Assembly (NCBI GenBank): GCA_041628225.1 | Contig: JBFKPQ010000163.1 | Span: 1 to 5,435 of the forward strand | DNA length: 5,435 nt | Reading direction: 5' to 3' | Source of the DNA: JBFKPQ01 sp041628225 | Lineage (GTDB): Bacteria; Actinomycetota; Acidimicrobiia; Spongiisociales; JAENVV01 | Shown: piece after piece, positions 1-5,417 of the stretch | Position numbering within the stretch: position 1 is the first letter of the stretch | Layout of the letters: each line of letters begins with the position of its first letter | Program-made: the position numbers and the translations under genes | Notes under the pieces: generated by a model | Told to the model about the DNA's origin: nothing | Databases searched by the model: none | The model's input: the letters and a program-made list of their open reading frames with translations, nothing else

Positions 1-1
1 C

Positions 2-691
2 CGCTATCTCGGTTCCGAGGTCGACGGTGGCTACGCAGAATACGTCGTGGTGCCCTCCACCAATGCCCACCGCGTCGACACGGAGCTCTCCGACATCGAA
101 CTGGCGAGCTTTCCGTGCTCGTACCCGACCGCCGAACACATGCTCGAGCGAGCCGGGGTCCAAGAGGATCAGTGGGTGCTCGTGTCCGGCGCATCGGGTG
201 GAGTCGGAGGAGCGCTGATCCAGCTCGCGAAGCGGCGCGGGGCACGGCTCGCGGCGCTGACGAGCGCCGGCAAGCTCGAGGCGGTTGGCCGGCTCGGCGC
301 GGACGTGGTTCTCGACCGGGCCATGCCGGACCTCGCCGATGCGGTGCGGGATGCCACCGGAGGCGTCGACGTGTTCGCCGACGTGGTCGGAGGGGAGTTG
401 TTCCCGCCGCTCCTCGAGACGGTGAAGCGCGGGGGTCACTACACGACGGCGGGGGCGATCGCCGGCCCGATCGTCCCACTCGACCTTCGCACCTTGTACC
501 TCAACGATCTGACCATGCACGGCGCCACCGTGCTCCCCCCACGAGTGTTCTCCAACCTCGTCAGCTACATCGAGCAGGGCGAGATCCGTCCAGTCGTGGC
601 GGCGACTTTTCCACTGACGGACCTACCCCAGGCCCAACAGGAGTTCCTCTCCAAGGACCACGTCGGAGCGTTCGTCATCGAGGTGAGATGA
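2..691 (+). CDS. Zinc-type alcohol dehydrogenase / quinone oxidoreductase family protein (MDR), 5' truncated by window edge
   Basis: This is the C-terminal 229 residues of a medium-chain dehydrogenase/reductase, an NAD(P)H-dependent oxidoreductase. The frame is open to the left edge, so the true start lies outside the window; the internal GTG at 47 is only a codon. The visible part opens with the GGYAEYVVVP strand typical of the end of the GroES-like catalytic domain (residues 9-18). The Rossmann domain follows, with the nucleotide-binding loop SGASGGVG at residues 62-69 and then QLAKRRGA. The LTSAGK segment and the LGAD motif at residues 98-101 are usual for the family. The C-terminal stretch GEIRPVVAATFPL...QAQQEF and the ending GAFVIEV are also typical. 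The catalytic and structural zinc ligands, if any, lie upstream of the window, so zinc dependence and substrate cannot be judged. The gene runs convergently into the VOC gene, with 26 bases between the stop codons. The family call is firm; the substrate is unknown. Confidence 0.9.
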   Translation, partial: RYLGSEVDGGYAEYVVVPSTNAHRVDTELSDIELASFPCSYPTAEHMLERAGVQEDQWVLVSGASGGVGGALIQLAKRRGARLAALTSAGKLEAVGRLGADVVLDRAMPDLADAVRDATGGVDVFADVVGGELFPPLLETVKRGGHYTTAGAIAGPIVPLDLRTLYLNDLTMHGATVLPPRVFSNLVSYIEQGEIRPVVAATFPLTDLPQAQQEFLSKDHVGAFVIEVR

Positions 692-692
692 A

Positions 693-725
693 GGTCGACG
701 GACAGGACACGGAGCTGTCACGACC
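693..725. terminator. Possible bidirectional hairpin terminator between convergent genes
   Basis: The gap between the dehydrogenase stop (691) and the VOC stop (718) holds a two-part hairpin. The outer arms are GGTCG (693-697) and CGACC (721-725), and the inner arms are GACAG (701-705) and CTGTC (715-719). The internal loop is 3 bases on one side and 1 on the other, and the terminal loop is 9 bases. No T-run follows on either strand, so it is not a classic intrinsic terminator. Its position between convergent stops is the main support. Confidence 0.4.
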
Positions 726-1164
726 AGACGAGCGACCGAGGTCCGGGGGCGGGCCAGCTCAGTTCCACCGTGTAGCCCATCGGGTCGCGGCACGGAAAGC
801 TCCAATAACCTCGCCACACCGGAGCGCTGTGCAGTGTCACCGCAGTACCGGCTGAGAGAAGCTCGACCGCCTCCCGGAACCGGCCTTCATCGAGTTCCAC
901 CGACCAACTGATGGCTGGAACCGTGTCCCCCTTCCAGCCCGGCTGCGTTGCCCACCCGTCGGGCGGCCGCGGTGCGTCGGAGGCCGCGAAGATCGTGAAC
1001 TGGAACCCGGCGGAGTCGTAGCTCAAGAGCCCCTCCTCCTCGCTGAAGTACAGCTCGTCCAGCTGCAGCGTTCCTGAGTAGAACGCTCGCATCGCCGCCA
1101 GGTCACGCGCCGGGATGTACACGAAGCGCGGCCCGGTCGGCCGCGCGGTCGATTGGTCGTCCAT
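718..1164 (-). CDS. VOC (glyoxalase/bleomycin resistance/dioxygenase fold) family protein
   Basis: A 148-residue protein with the two beta-alpha-beta-beta-beta modules of the vicinal oxygen chelate superfamily. Module 1 covers about residues 12-60 (FVYIPARDLAAMRAFYSGTL, then FQFTIF). Module 2 covers about residues 83-137 (ISWSVELDEGRFREAVELL, then RDPMGYTVELSW). The RDP-G-Y-VE ending is the typical last strand, and E134 would be the usual metal-ligand glutamate. The equivalent early ligand position, in VYIPARDL, carries Y16 rather than the common His or Gln, so metal binding is uncertain and the protein could be a non-enzymatic or atypical member. The start at 1164 is chosen over an upstream in-frame start at 1275 because GGAGGG (1174-1169 on this strand) sits just before this ATG and the VOC fold begins soon after it. 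The extra 37 residues of the longer form are Arg/Pro-rich and look like translated leader. The gene is divergent from the thiamine operon. Substrate unknown. Confidence 0.82.
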   Translation of the reverse strand: MDDQSTARPTGPRFVYIPARDLAAMRAFYSGTLQLDELYFSEEEGLLSYDSAGFQFTIFAASDAPRPPDGWATQPGWKGDTVPAISWSVELDEGRFREAVELLSAGTAVTLHSAPVWRGYWSFPCRDPMGYTVELSWPAPGPRSLVWS

Positions 1165-1168
1165 CGAT

Positions 1169-1174
1169 CCCTCC
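1169..1174 (-). promoter_or_regulatory. Ribosome binding site that decides the VOC gene start
   Basis: On the minus strand GGAGGG lies 4 bases before the ATG at 1164. It is a near-perfect Shine-Dalgarno sequence, and no comparable site was noticed before the longer alternative start at 1275. Confidence 0.7.
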
Positions 1175-1269
1175 GGGCCGCCAGCGTAGCGACGAGCGTC
1201 GGGGAGAACTCCGGGGATCCGCGGGCTGACTCCGGACGCGGCCGATAGCCGATGTGGTCTGCGTGGTGA

Positions 1270-1297
1270 CGCCAACCAACCTGCCCGTGTGTTGGCG
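1270..1297. repeat. Inverted repeat, possible operator
   Basis: CGCCAAC (1270-1276) and GTTGGCG (1291-1297) are perfect 7-bp inverted arms separated by 14 bases. The arm centres are 21 bp apart, about two helical turns, which suits a dimeric DNA-binding protein. The repeat ends two bases before the -10-like box of the thiamine operon, so a bound protein would overlap the -35 region. It lies upstream of the expected transcript start and is therefore unlikely to act as an RNA hairpin of the operon. No known regulator motif is recognised. Confidence 0.4.
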
Positions 1298-1298
1298 A

Positions 1299-1304
1299 TA
1301 GAAT
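1299..1304 (+). promoter_or_regulatory. Candidate -10 box for the thiBPQ operon
   Basis: TAGAAT matches the TAnnnT form of a sigma-70-type -10 element. It would start transcription near 1311, just before the first paired base of the TPP aptamer (about 1317). No convincing TTGACA-like -35 box is found at the normal distance. That is common in high-GC bacteria but leaves the call weak; position relative to the riboswitch is the best support. Confidence 0.35.
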
Positions 1305-1316
1305 GGCCGGGTAGGA

Positions 1317-1410
1317 CACCACCCCGGGGAGCTCTTCGAGAGCTGAGAGGGAGCGAAAGGCTTCGACCCGTGGAACCTGAACTGGCTCATACCAGCGGAG
1401 GGAGTGAGTG
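1317..1410 (+). ncRNA. TPP riboswitch aptamer (THI box)
   Basis: The conserved core of the thiamine pyrophosphate riboswitch is directly readable. CTGAGA lies at 1343-1348, the pyrimidine-sensor segment, and ACCTGA at 1375-1380. The CTGG...CCAG helix and the following GCGGAGGGA segment end the aptamer. A full fold can be drawn. P1 is CACCAC (1317-1322) with GTG-A-GTG (1404-1410), one base bulged. P2 is CGGG (1325-1328) with CCCG (1367-1370). P3 is GCTCT (1331-1335) with AGAGC (1339-1343), closed by a 3-base loop. P4 is CCT (1376-1378) with AGG (1399-1401), and P5 is CTGG (1382-1385) with CCAG (1392-1395). A small optional hairpin, AGC/GCT (1352-1362), follows P3. Members of this class sense TPP, usually repress, and precede thiamine synthesis or transport genes; here a thiamine importer follows directly. 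Confidence 0.95.
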
Positions 1411-1427
1411 GATCGGCTCAGACACCG

Positions 1428-1458
1428 GCATCGCCCTCCTGCGAGGAGGATGCGATGC
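1428..1458 (+). promoter_or_regulatory. Riboswitch expression platform: hairpin masking the thiB ribosome binding site and start codon
   Basis: GCATCGC (1428-1434) pairs with GCGATGC (1452-1458), and CCTCCT (1435-1440) pairs with AGGAGG (1444-1449). This gives 13 bp with a GCG loop and a 2-base bulge (1450-1451). The 3' arm holds the thiB Shine-Dalgarno sequence AGGAGG and the ATG at 1455-1457, so the folded form should block translation. The aptamer segment GGAGGG (1397-1402) is exactly complementary to CCCTCC (1434-1439), offering an alternative pairing that frees the ribosome site but opens P4 and the base of P1. No T-run follows the hairpin, so control at translation is favoured over termination. 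The pairings are seen directly; the switching is inferred. Confidence 0.75.
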
Positions 1459-2489
1459 GACAACGTTCGATCTTGATCTGGCTCCTCGCCGCCGCTCTGT
1501 TCCTGGCAGCGTGCACAGAGGCCGAACCAGTCGACGCCGAACCGACGGAGATCGTGCTCATGACCCACGACTCGTTCGCCGTGTCCGACGGAGTACTCGA
1601 GGCGTTCACAGCCGAAACGGGCATCACGGTCCGGCTGCTCACGGCGGGCGACGCCGGAAGTCTCGTCAACCAAGCCGTACTCACCAAAGACAACCCGACA
1701 GCCGACGTCCTCTTCGGCATCGACAACACATTCCTCTCGCGGGCGCTCGATGCCGGACTGTTCGTCGCCTACGAATCGCCGGAGCTGGCGGGCGTCGACC
1801 CCACGCTCATCGTCGATCCGGAGCATCGGGTGACCCCGATCGACTTCGGCGACGTGTGCCTCAACTACGACAAGGCCGCCTTCGAGACGACCCCTCCACC
1901 CGCAACGCTCGACGACCTCCTCGATCCCGCCTACGCCGGCCAGCTCGTGGTCCAGAACCCCGCCACGTCGTCGCCGGGACTCGCGTTTCTGTTGGCGACC
2001 ATCGCCATATACGGCGAAGAGGGCTGGCAGCGGTATTGGGCCGACCTCGTCGCCAACGACGTCGCGATCGCTCCCGACTGGGAAACCGCCTATTTCGGGA
2101 ACTTCACCGGCGGTGGCGGTTCGGGGCAGCCAATCGTCGTGAGCTACGCCTCGTCGCCACCTGCGGCGGTGATCTTCGCCGAGGAGCCCCTCGGCGAAGC
2201 GCCGACCGCCGTGGTAACCGACGGGTGTTTCCGACAGATCGAGTTCGCCGCCATCCTGCGTGACTCGGGCTCCGCCCGCGAACTCATCGACTTCATGCTC
2301 AGCGAGACCTTCCAGGCCGACATCCCGCTCAACATGTTCGTGTTCCCGGCCCGCACCGGCACGCCCCTGCCGCCCGAGTTCGTGGAACACACCACCGTTC
2401 CCTCGGACCCGAAGACCCTCGACCCGGCCGTCATCGAAGCGAACCGCGACCGATGGATCGACGAGTGGACCCGGCTCGTACTTCCGTGA
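1455..2489 (+). CDS. thiB: Thiamine ABC transporter, substrate-binding lipoprotein
   Basis: A 344-residue periplasmic-type binding protein that would capture thiamine or thiamine phosphates and deliver them to the ThiP/ThiQ membrane complex. The N-terminus MRQRSILIWLLAAALFLAAC is a lipoprotein signal peptide with lipobox LAAC, so C20 would be the lipid anchor. The body resembles the ThiB/TbpA family throughout: THDSFA (37-42), ADVLFGIDN (83-91), the QNPATSSPGLAFLL block (167-180), PDWETAY (207-213), VVSYASSP (228-235) and the terminal RWIDEW (333-338). W209 and Y231 fall where, from memory, the E. coli protein has ligand-contacting aromatics. The start at ATG 1455 is chosen because AGGAGG (1444-1449) precedes it by five bases and the signal peptide begins there; the earlier in-frame GTG at 1404 lies inside the riboswitch. 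The gene heads the operon, is controlled by the TPP riboswitch, and overlaps thiP by four bases. Confidence 0.95.
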   Translation: MRQRSILIWLLAAALFLAACTEAEPVDAEPTEIVLMTHDSFAVSDGVLEAFTAETGITVRLLTAGDAGSLVNQAVLTKDNPTADVLFGIDNTFLSRALDAGLFVAYESPELAGVDPTLIVDPEHRVTPIDFGDVCLNYDKAAFETTPPPATLDDLLDPAYAGQLVVQNPATSSPGLAFLLATIAIYGEEGWQRYWADLVANDVAIAPDWETAYFGNFTGGGGSGQPIVVSYASSPPAAVIFAEEPLGEAPTAVVTDGCFRQIEFAAILRDSGSARELIDFMLSETFQADIPLNMFVFPARTGTPLPPEFVEHTTVPSDPKTLDPAVIEANRDRWIDEWTRLVLP

Positions 2490-4075
2490 CGAACCGCGGG
2501 TTCGGGTGGGCGGCCGTCCTTCCGCTCGTCTTTCTCGCCTACTTCTTCGTCTATCCCGTCGTCTCTATCCTGATCGTCGGGCTCGGCGCCGACGACCGCG
2601 GCTGGGCTGACGTGCTCAGCAGGTCCGGGCTCACCGACGTCGCCTGGTTCACGGTGTGGCAGGCGGCGGCCTCCACCGTGCTGACCCTGATCGTCGGCTT
2701 GCCGGTCGCGTGGGTGATCGCCCGGTTCCGGTTCCCGGGCCGCGCCGCGCTGCGCGCGGGACTGACGATTCCGTTCGTGATGCCGACCGTCGTCGTAGGA
2801 GCCGCCTTCCTGGCGCTCGCCGGCCCGCGCGGAATCGTGGACCTGTCGGGATCGGTGTGGCTGATCCTGGCCGCCCACGTCTTCTACAACATCGCCGTCG
2901 TGGTTCGCGTGGTGGGGGGACTGTGGGGCAGCCTGGACCCCAGCCTCGAAGACGCGGCCAGGGTCCTCGGGGCGTCACGCTGGACCGCCTTCCGCACGGT
3001 CACCCTTCCCCTCTTGCGACCGGCCATCGCGGCGGCTTCTTCGATCGTGTTCCTGTTCTCGTTCACGTCGTTCGGTGTGGTGTTGCTGCTCGGAGGCTTT
3101 CGCTTACGCACGATCGAGGTGGCGATCTGGCAGCGCGTCCAGACCGCCCTCGACCTGCGGGGTGCTGCGTTGCTTGCAATCGTCCAACTCATCGGCGTGA
3201 CCGCGATCCTGCTCGCCTACTCCCGCTACCAGGCGCGGCGGGCAACACGCCAGCAACTCGTGGTCGACGCCGCCCGTCGGCCCGTAGGAGCGCGCCAATG
3301 GGGGGTTGTACTCGGCATCGTGGCCGGGGCGCTCATCGTGGAAGGCATCCCCTTGGGCGTTCTGGTGGTCCGTTCACTCCGGACGGCCGACGGGTGGGGC
3401 GTTCGCTGGTACCAGACGCTCGCCGAACTCGACTCGGCGTTCTTCGTTCCACCCACCGAAGCCGTCGCCAACTCGCTGTGGTTCGGCGTCGTTGCCATGC
3501 TCATTGCGGTCATCGTCGGAGGGTTGGCGGCCATCGTCATCGGCCGATCCGATCGCGGAGCCGCCGCCTGGTTCGACGCGGTCCTGATGTTGCCGCTCGG
3601 TACGTCGGCCGTGACGATCGGGTTCGGATTCCTCGTCGCGCTCGACGAGCCCGTCGACCTTCGGACGTCGATCTGGTTGGTGCCGATCGCTCACGCGCTC
3701 GTGGCCGTTCCGTTCGTGGTTCGCACCGTGGTCCCGGTGCTGCGCTCCATCCGCCATCGCCTCCGTGAGGCAGCCGCGGTACTCGGAGCCGCTCCCGCCG
3801 CTGTCTTCCGCCACGTCGACCTGCCACTGGTGGCCCGCTCGCTCCTCGCCGCGGCCGGACTCGCCTTCGCAGTGTCGCTCGGGGAGTTCGGCGCCACGAC
3901 GTTCATCGCCCGGCCCGATGCCCCGACGCTCCCCATTGCCATCTTCCGATTCTTGGGTCGTCCCGGAGAAGCCAACTTCGGACAGGCCATGGCCATGAGC
4001 ACCATCCTCATGGTCGTCACGGCGGTCGTGGTGAGCATCATCGACCGGTTCCGCTCCGAGGGAGGTGACTGGTGA
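2486..4075 (+). CDS. thiP: Thiamine ABC transporter, permease (two fused permease domains)
   Basis: A 529-residue inner-membrane protein, close to the usual ThiP length (about 530), that would form the complete translocation pore as one fused polypeptide. About 12 hydrophobic segments are visible, for example near residues 8-31, 57-81, 94-114, 123-145, 185-206, 228-247, 273-297, 331-354, 361-386, 396-416, 450-468 and 501-519. Each half carries an EAA loop that docks the ATPase: EDAARVLGASRWTAF...LPLLRP (about 155-179) and REAAAVLGAAPAAVF...LPLV (about 427-449). Such duplication is typical of the ThiP/FbpB permease group. The start at GTG 2486 is preferred because it overlaps the thiB stop as GTGA, matching the thiP-thiQ junction. 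An in-frame ATG at 2453 would add 11 residues and lengthen the overlap. No clear Shine-Dalgarno sequence precedes 2486, so translation probably depends on ribosomes finishing thiB. By sequence alone it could be an iron permease; the neighbours and riboswitch settle the substrate. Confidence 0.93.
   Translation: MTNRGFGWAAVLPLVFLAYFFVYPVVSILIVGLGADDRGWADVLSRSGLTDVAWFTVWQAAASTVLTLIVGLPVAWVIARFRFPGRAALRAGLTIPFVMPTVVVGAAFLALAGPRGIVDLSGSVWLILAAHVFYNIAVVVRVVGGLWGSLDPSLEDAARVLGASRWTAFRTVTLPLLRPAIAAASSIVFLFSFTSFGVVLLLGGFRLRTIEVAIWQRVQTALDLRGAALLAIVQLIGVTAILLAYSRYQARRATRQQLVVDAARRPVGARQWGVVLGIVAGALIVEGIPLGVLVVRSLRTADGWGVRWYQTLAELDSAFFVPPTEAVANSLWFGVVAMLIAVIVGGLAAIVIGRSDRGAAAWFDAVLMLPLGTSAVTIGFGFLVALDEPVDLRTSIWLVPIAHALVAVPFVVRTVVPVLRSIRHRLREAAAVLGAAPAAVFRHVDLPLVARSLLAAAGLAFAVSLGEFGATTFIARPDAPTLPIAIFRFLGRPGEANFGQAMAMSTILMVVTAVVVSIIDRFRSEGGDW
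4061..4068 (+). promoter_or_regulatory. Ribosome binding site of thiQ, inside the end of thiP
   Basis: GGAGGTGA is a near-ideal Shine-Dalgarno sequence whose GGAGG core lies six bases before the GTG at 4072. It supports that start and means thiQ can recruit ribosomes itself, unlike thiP. Confidence 0.75.
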
Positions 4076-5016
4076 GCCTTCGGCTGTCCGACATCGACGT
4101 GGTCATCGGCGACAACCACATCCTCGAGTCGGTCGACCTCGACGTCGTCGACGGCACGGTGGTGGCGGTCCTCGGTCCGTCCGGGTCGGGCAAGACGACC
4201 CTGCTGCGAGTCATCGCAGGGCTCCAGCCCGCCACGGGCCGGGTGGAGTGGTCCGGAGTCGACCTGACCGGTGTGCCGCCGCACCTGCGCGGCTTCGGCC
4301 TCATGTTCCAGGATTACGCCCTCTTCCCTCATCGGAGCGTCGCCGACAACGTGGCGTTCGGCCTGGAGATGCGTGGCGACGACCCGGCTGCGATCGCAGA
4401 GCGCGTGGCCGAAGTGTTGGGTTGGGTCGGCCTGGCCGATGCGGCTCGCCGGCGGGTGACGAGCCTGTCGGGCGGCGAGCAACAGCGAGTCGCGTTGGCG
4501 CGCACTCTTGCCCCGGCTCCGAAGCTGCTCATGCTCGATGAACCAGTCGGATCACTGGACCGGTCGCTTCGGGCCCGCCTCCTGGCCGAACTCGGAGAGA
4601 TCCTGCGGCGCGAAGGCATCACCACCCTCTTCGTGACGCACGACCAGGACGAGGCGTTCGCACTCGCCGACCAAGTCGTCGTCGTCCGGGACGGACGAAT
4701 CGTCGGGACCGGCTCACCTGAGGAGTTGTGGCATGCACCGCACGACGAGTGGATGGCACGCTTCTTGGGCATGACGAACATCGTCACGGGACAGGATGGG
4801 CAGAGCCTGATCCGGCCCGGAGCGATCCGGATCGACCCGGACGGTGAGATCCCCGCAGTGGTGGGTTCGGTCGCGTTCAACGAGGGTGGTTACGTCGTCG
4901 GGGTCCGCACCGACGAAGGCGACGACCTCAGGTTCCGAACCGAGCGGCGGCCGACCTTGGGCCAACGGGTCATGTTGACGATCGACGCACAAGGCATCGT
5001 CCCGCTCGAAGGCTGA
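4072..5016 (+). CDS. thiQ: Thiamine ABC transporter, ATP-binding protein with C-terminal TOBE-like domain
   Basis: A 314-residue cytoplasmic ATPase powering the importer. All ABC motifs are intact: Walker A GPSGSGKTT (35-43), Q-loop FQDYALFPH with Q80, signature LSGGEQQR (132-139), Walker B LLMLDE (152-157), D-loop GSLD (160-163) and switch His H190. The catalytic domain ends near residue 235. About 80 more residues follow, starting at MTNIVTG and including IRPGAIRI (247-254), VVGSV...GGYVVGV and a final V-L-ID strand. These resemble the TOBE domain of PotA/CysA/FbpC-type ATPases. E. coli ThiQ is shorter (about 232 residues) and lacks this part, so the protein is built more like the wider iron/sulfate/polyamine ATPases. 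The GTG start overlaps the thiP stop (GTGA), and a strong Shine-Dalgarno sequence precedes it. The ABC ATPase call is certain; thiamine as substrate rests on thiB, thiP and the riboswitch. Confidence 0.92.
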   Translation: MSLRLSDIDVVIGDNHILESVDLDVVDGTVVAVLGPSGSGKTTLLRVIAGLQPATGRVEWSGVDLTGVPPHLRGFGLMFQDYALFPHRSVADNVAFGLEMRGDDPAAIAERVAEVLGWVGLADAARRRVTSLSGGEQQRVALARTLAPAPKLLMLDEPVGSLDRSLRARLLAELGEILRREGITTLFVTHDQDEAFALADQVVVVRDGRIVGTGSPEELWHAPHDEWMARFLGMTNIVTGQDGQSLIRPGAIRIDPDGEIPAVVGSVAFNEGGYVVGVRTDEGDDLRFRTERRPTLGQRVMLTIDAQGIVPLEG

Positions 5017-5032
5017 CATCAGCCGTCGAGCG
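5003..5032. terminator. Bidirectional hairpin terminator spanning both convergent stop codons
   Basis: CGCTCGA (5003-5009) pairs with TCGAGCG (5026-5032), and GGCTG (5011-5015) pairs with CAGCC (5020-5024). The only interruption is one A/G mismatch (5010/5025), and the loop is ACAT (5016-5019). That makes 12 pairs. Outer arms GGCAT (4993-4997) and ATGCC (5033-5037) could extend it past a 5-base bulge. The thiQ TGA (5014-5016) and the thioesterase stop (5019-5021, minus strand) both lie inside. No T-run follows on either strand, as is frequent in high-GC bacteria, so termination is inferred from strength and position. Confidence 0.72.
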
Positions 5033-5417
5033 ATGCCAATGCTTCCGCGAATCCGTCGGGCAGGCGACGCGGACGGCCCTCCAAGTCCGTGATCGCACCG
5101 GTCATCTCCAGCGTCACGAGCGTCGCGCCGGAGCGGACGATGCGCTGATGCCAGCGAGTGCTGGCTCGCCGGACCTCCAGGACCTCGGTCTCGATCACGA
5201 GGTGGTCTCCTTCCATCGCCGAGGCGAGGAAACGCACGTCGACCGCCGTGACGACGATCTGGCACCCGGCGTCCTTCAGACGCGCCATCGAGAATCCCAG
5301 GGCGGCCAGCGCTTCGATGCGCGCCTGTTCGAAGTAGGTGAGGTAGACGGCGTGGTTGACGTGCTCGTATGGATCGAGCTCCGACCAACGGACCGTGACG
5401 TGAGCCTGGTGTGCCAT
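5019..5417 (-). CDS. Acyl-CoA thioesterase, 4HBT hotdog-fold family
   Basis: A 132-residue protein of typical length for the 4-hydroxybenzoyl-CoA thioesterase-like family, which hydrolyses acyl-CoA or related thioesters in the cytoplasm. The diagnostic N-terminal block is clear: RWSELDPYEHVNHAVYLTYF followed by EQARIEAL (residues 10-37). D15 sits at the usual catalytic aspartate position, and HVNHAVYL starts the long hotdog helix. Later strands are typical, such as VDVRFLASAMEGDHLVIETEV and STRWHQRIVR...ATLVTLEMTGAITD. The protein ends soon after this, so the fold is complete as a single hotdog domain working as an oligomer. The ATG at 5417 begins MAHQAHVTVRW, matching the family start. Only 18 bases of upstream DNA are visible, with no obvious Shine-Dalgarno sequence, so the promoter is outside. 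The acyl substrate cannot be told, and no link to thiamine uptake is visible. Confidence 0.9.
   Translation of the reverse strand: MAHQAHVTVRWSELDPYEHVNHAVYLTYFEQARIEALAALGFSMARLKDAGCQIVVTAVDVRFLASAMEGDHLVIETEVLEVRRASTRWHQRIVRSGATLVTLEMTGAITDLEGRPRRLPDGFAEALASLDG

Noticed and set aside
688..855. ATG overlapping the dehydrogenase stop, opening a plus-strand frame to 855
   Set aside because: It is antisense to the VOC gene, lacks a recognisable domain and is a continuation of a shadow frame of the dehydrogenase.
1183..1188. Possible minus-strand -10 box TACGCT for the VOC gene
   Set aside because: It fits TAnnnT and is close to the gene, but there is no -35 partner and such hexamers occur by chance; not strong enough to annotate.
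1208..1235. ACTCCGG repeated at 1208-1214 and 1229-1235, exactly 21 bp apart
   Set aside because: The spacing is suggestive, but a 7-base direct repeat of such composition is easily expected by chance in this GC-rich spacer.
1241..1254. Tandem GCCGATA/GCCGATG
   Set aside because: Only two imperfect 7-base units; no array and no link to a known site.
1165..1275. N-terminal extension of the VOC protein to a start at 1275
   Set aside because: The extra residues are low-complexity Arg/Pro-rich, outside the VOC fold, and the Shine-Dalgarno sequence points to 1164.
1404..1454. Upstream in-frame GTG start that would extend thiB by 17 residues
   Set aside because: It lies inside the P1 helix of the riboswitch, and the added residues would push the lipoprotein signal peptide away from the N-terminus. 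ATG 1455 has a strong ribosome site.
1023..2390. 455-codon open frame on the minus strand
   Set aside because: It runs antisense across the TPP riboswitch and most of thiB and also covers part of the VOC gene in another frame. The translation is Arg/Gly/Glu-rich with no recognisable fold. It is a shadow frame of high-GC codon bias.
4714..5388. 224-codon minus-strand frame over the thioesterase and the thiQ end
   Set aside because: It is out of frame with the clear 4HBT protein and antisense to thiQ; its composition is typical of a shadow frame.
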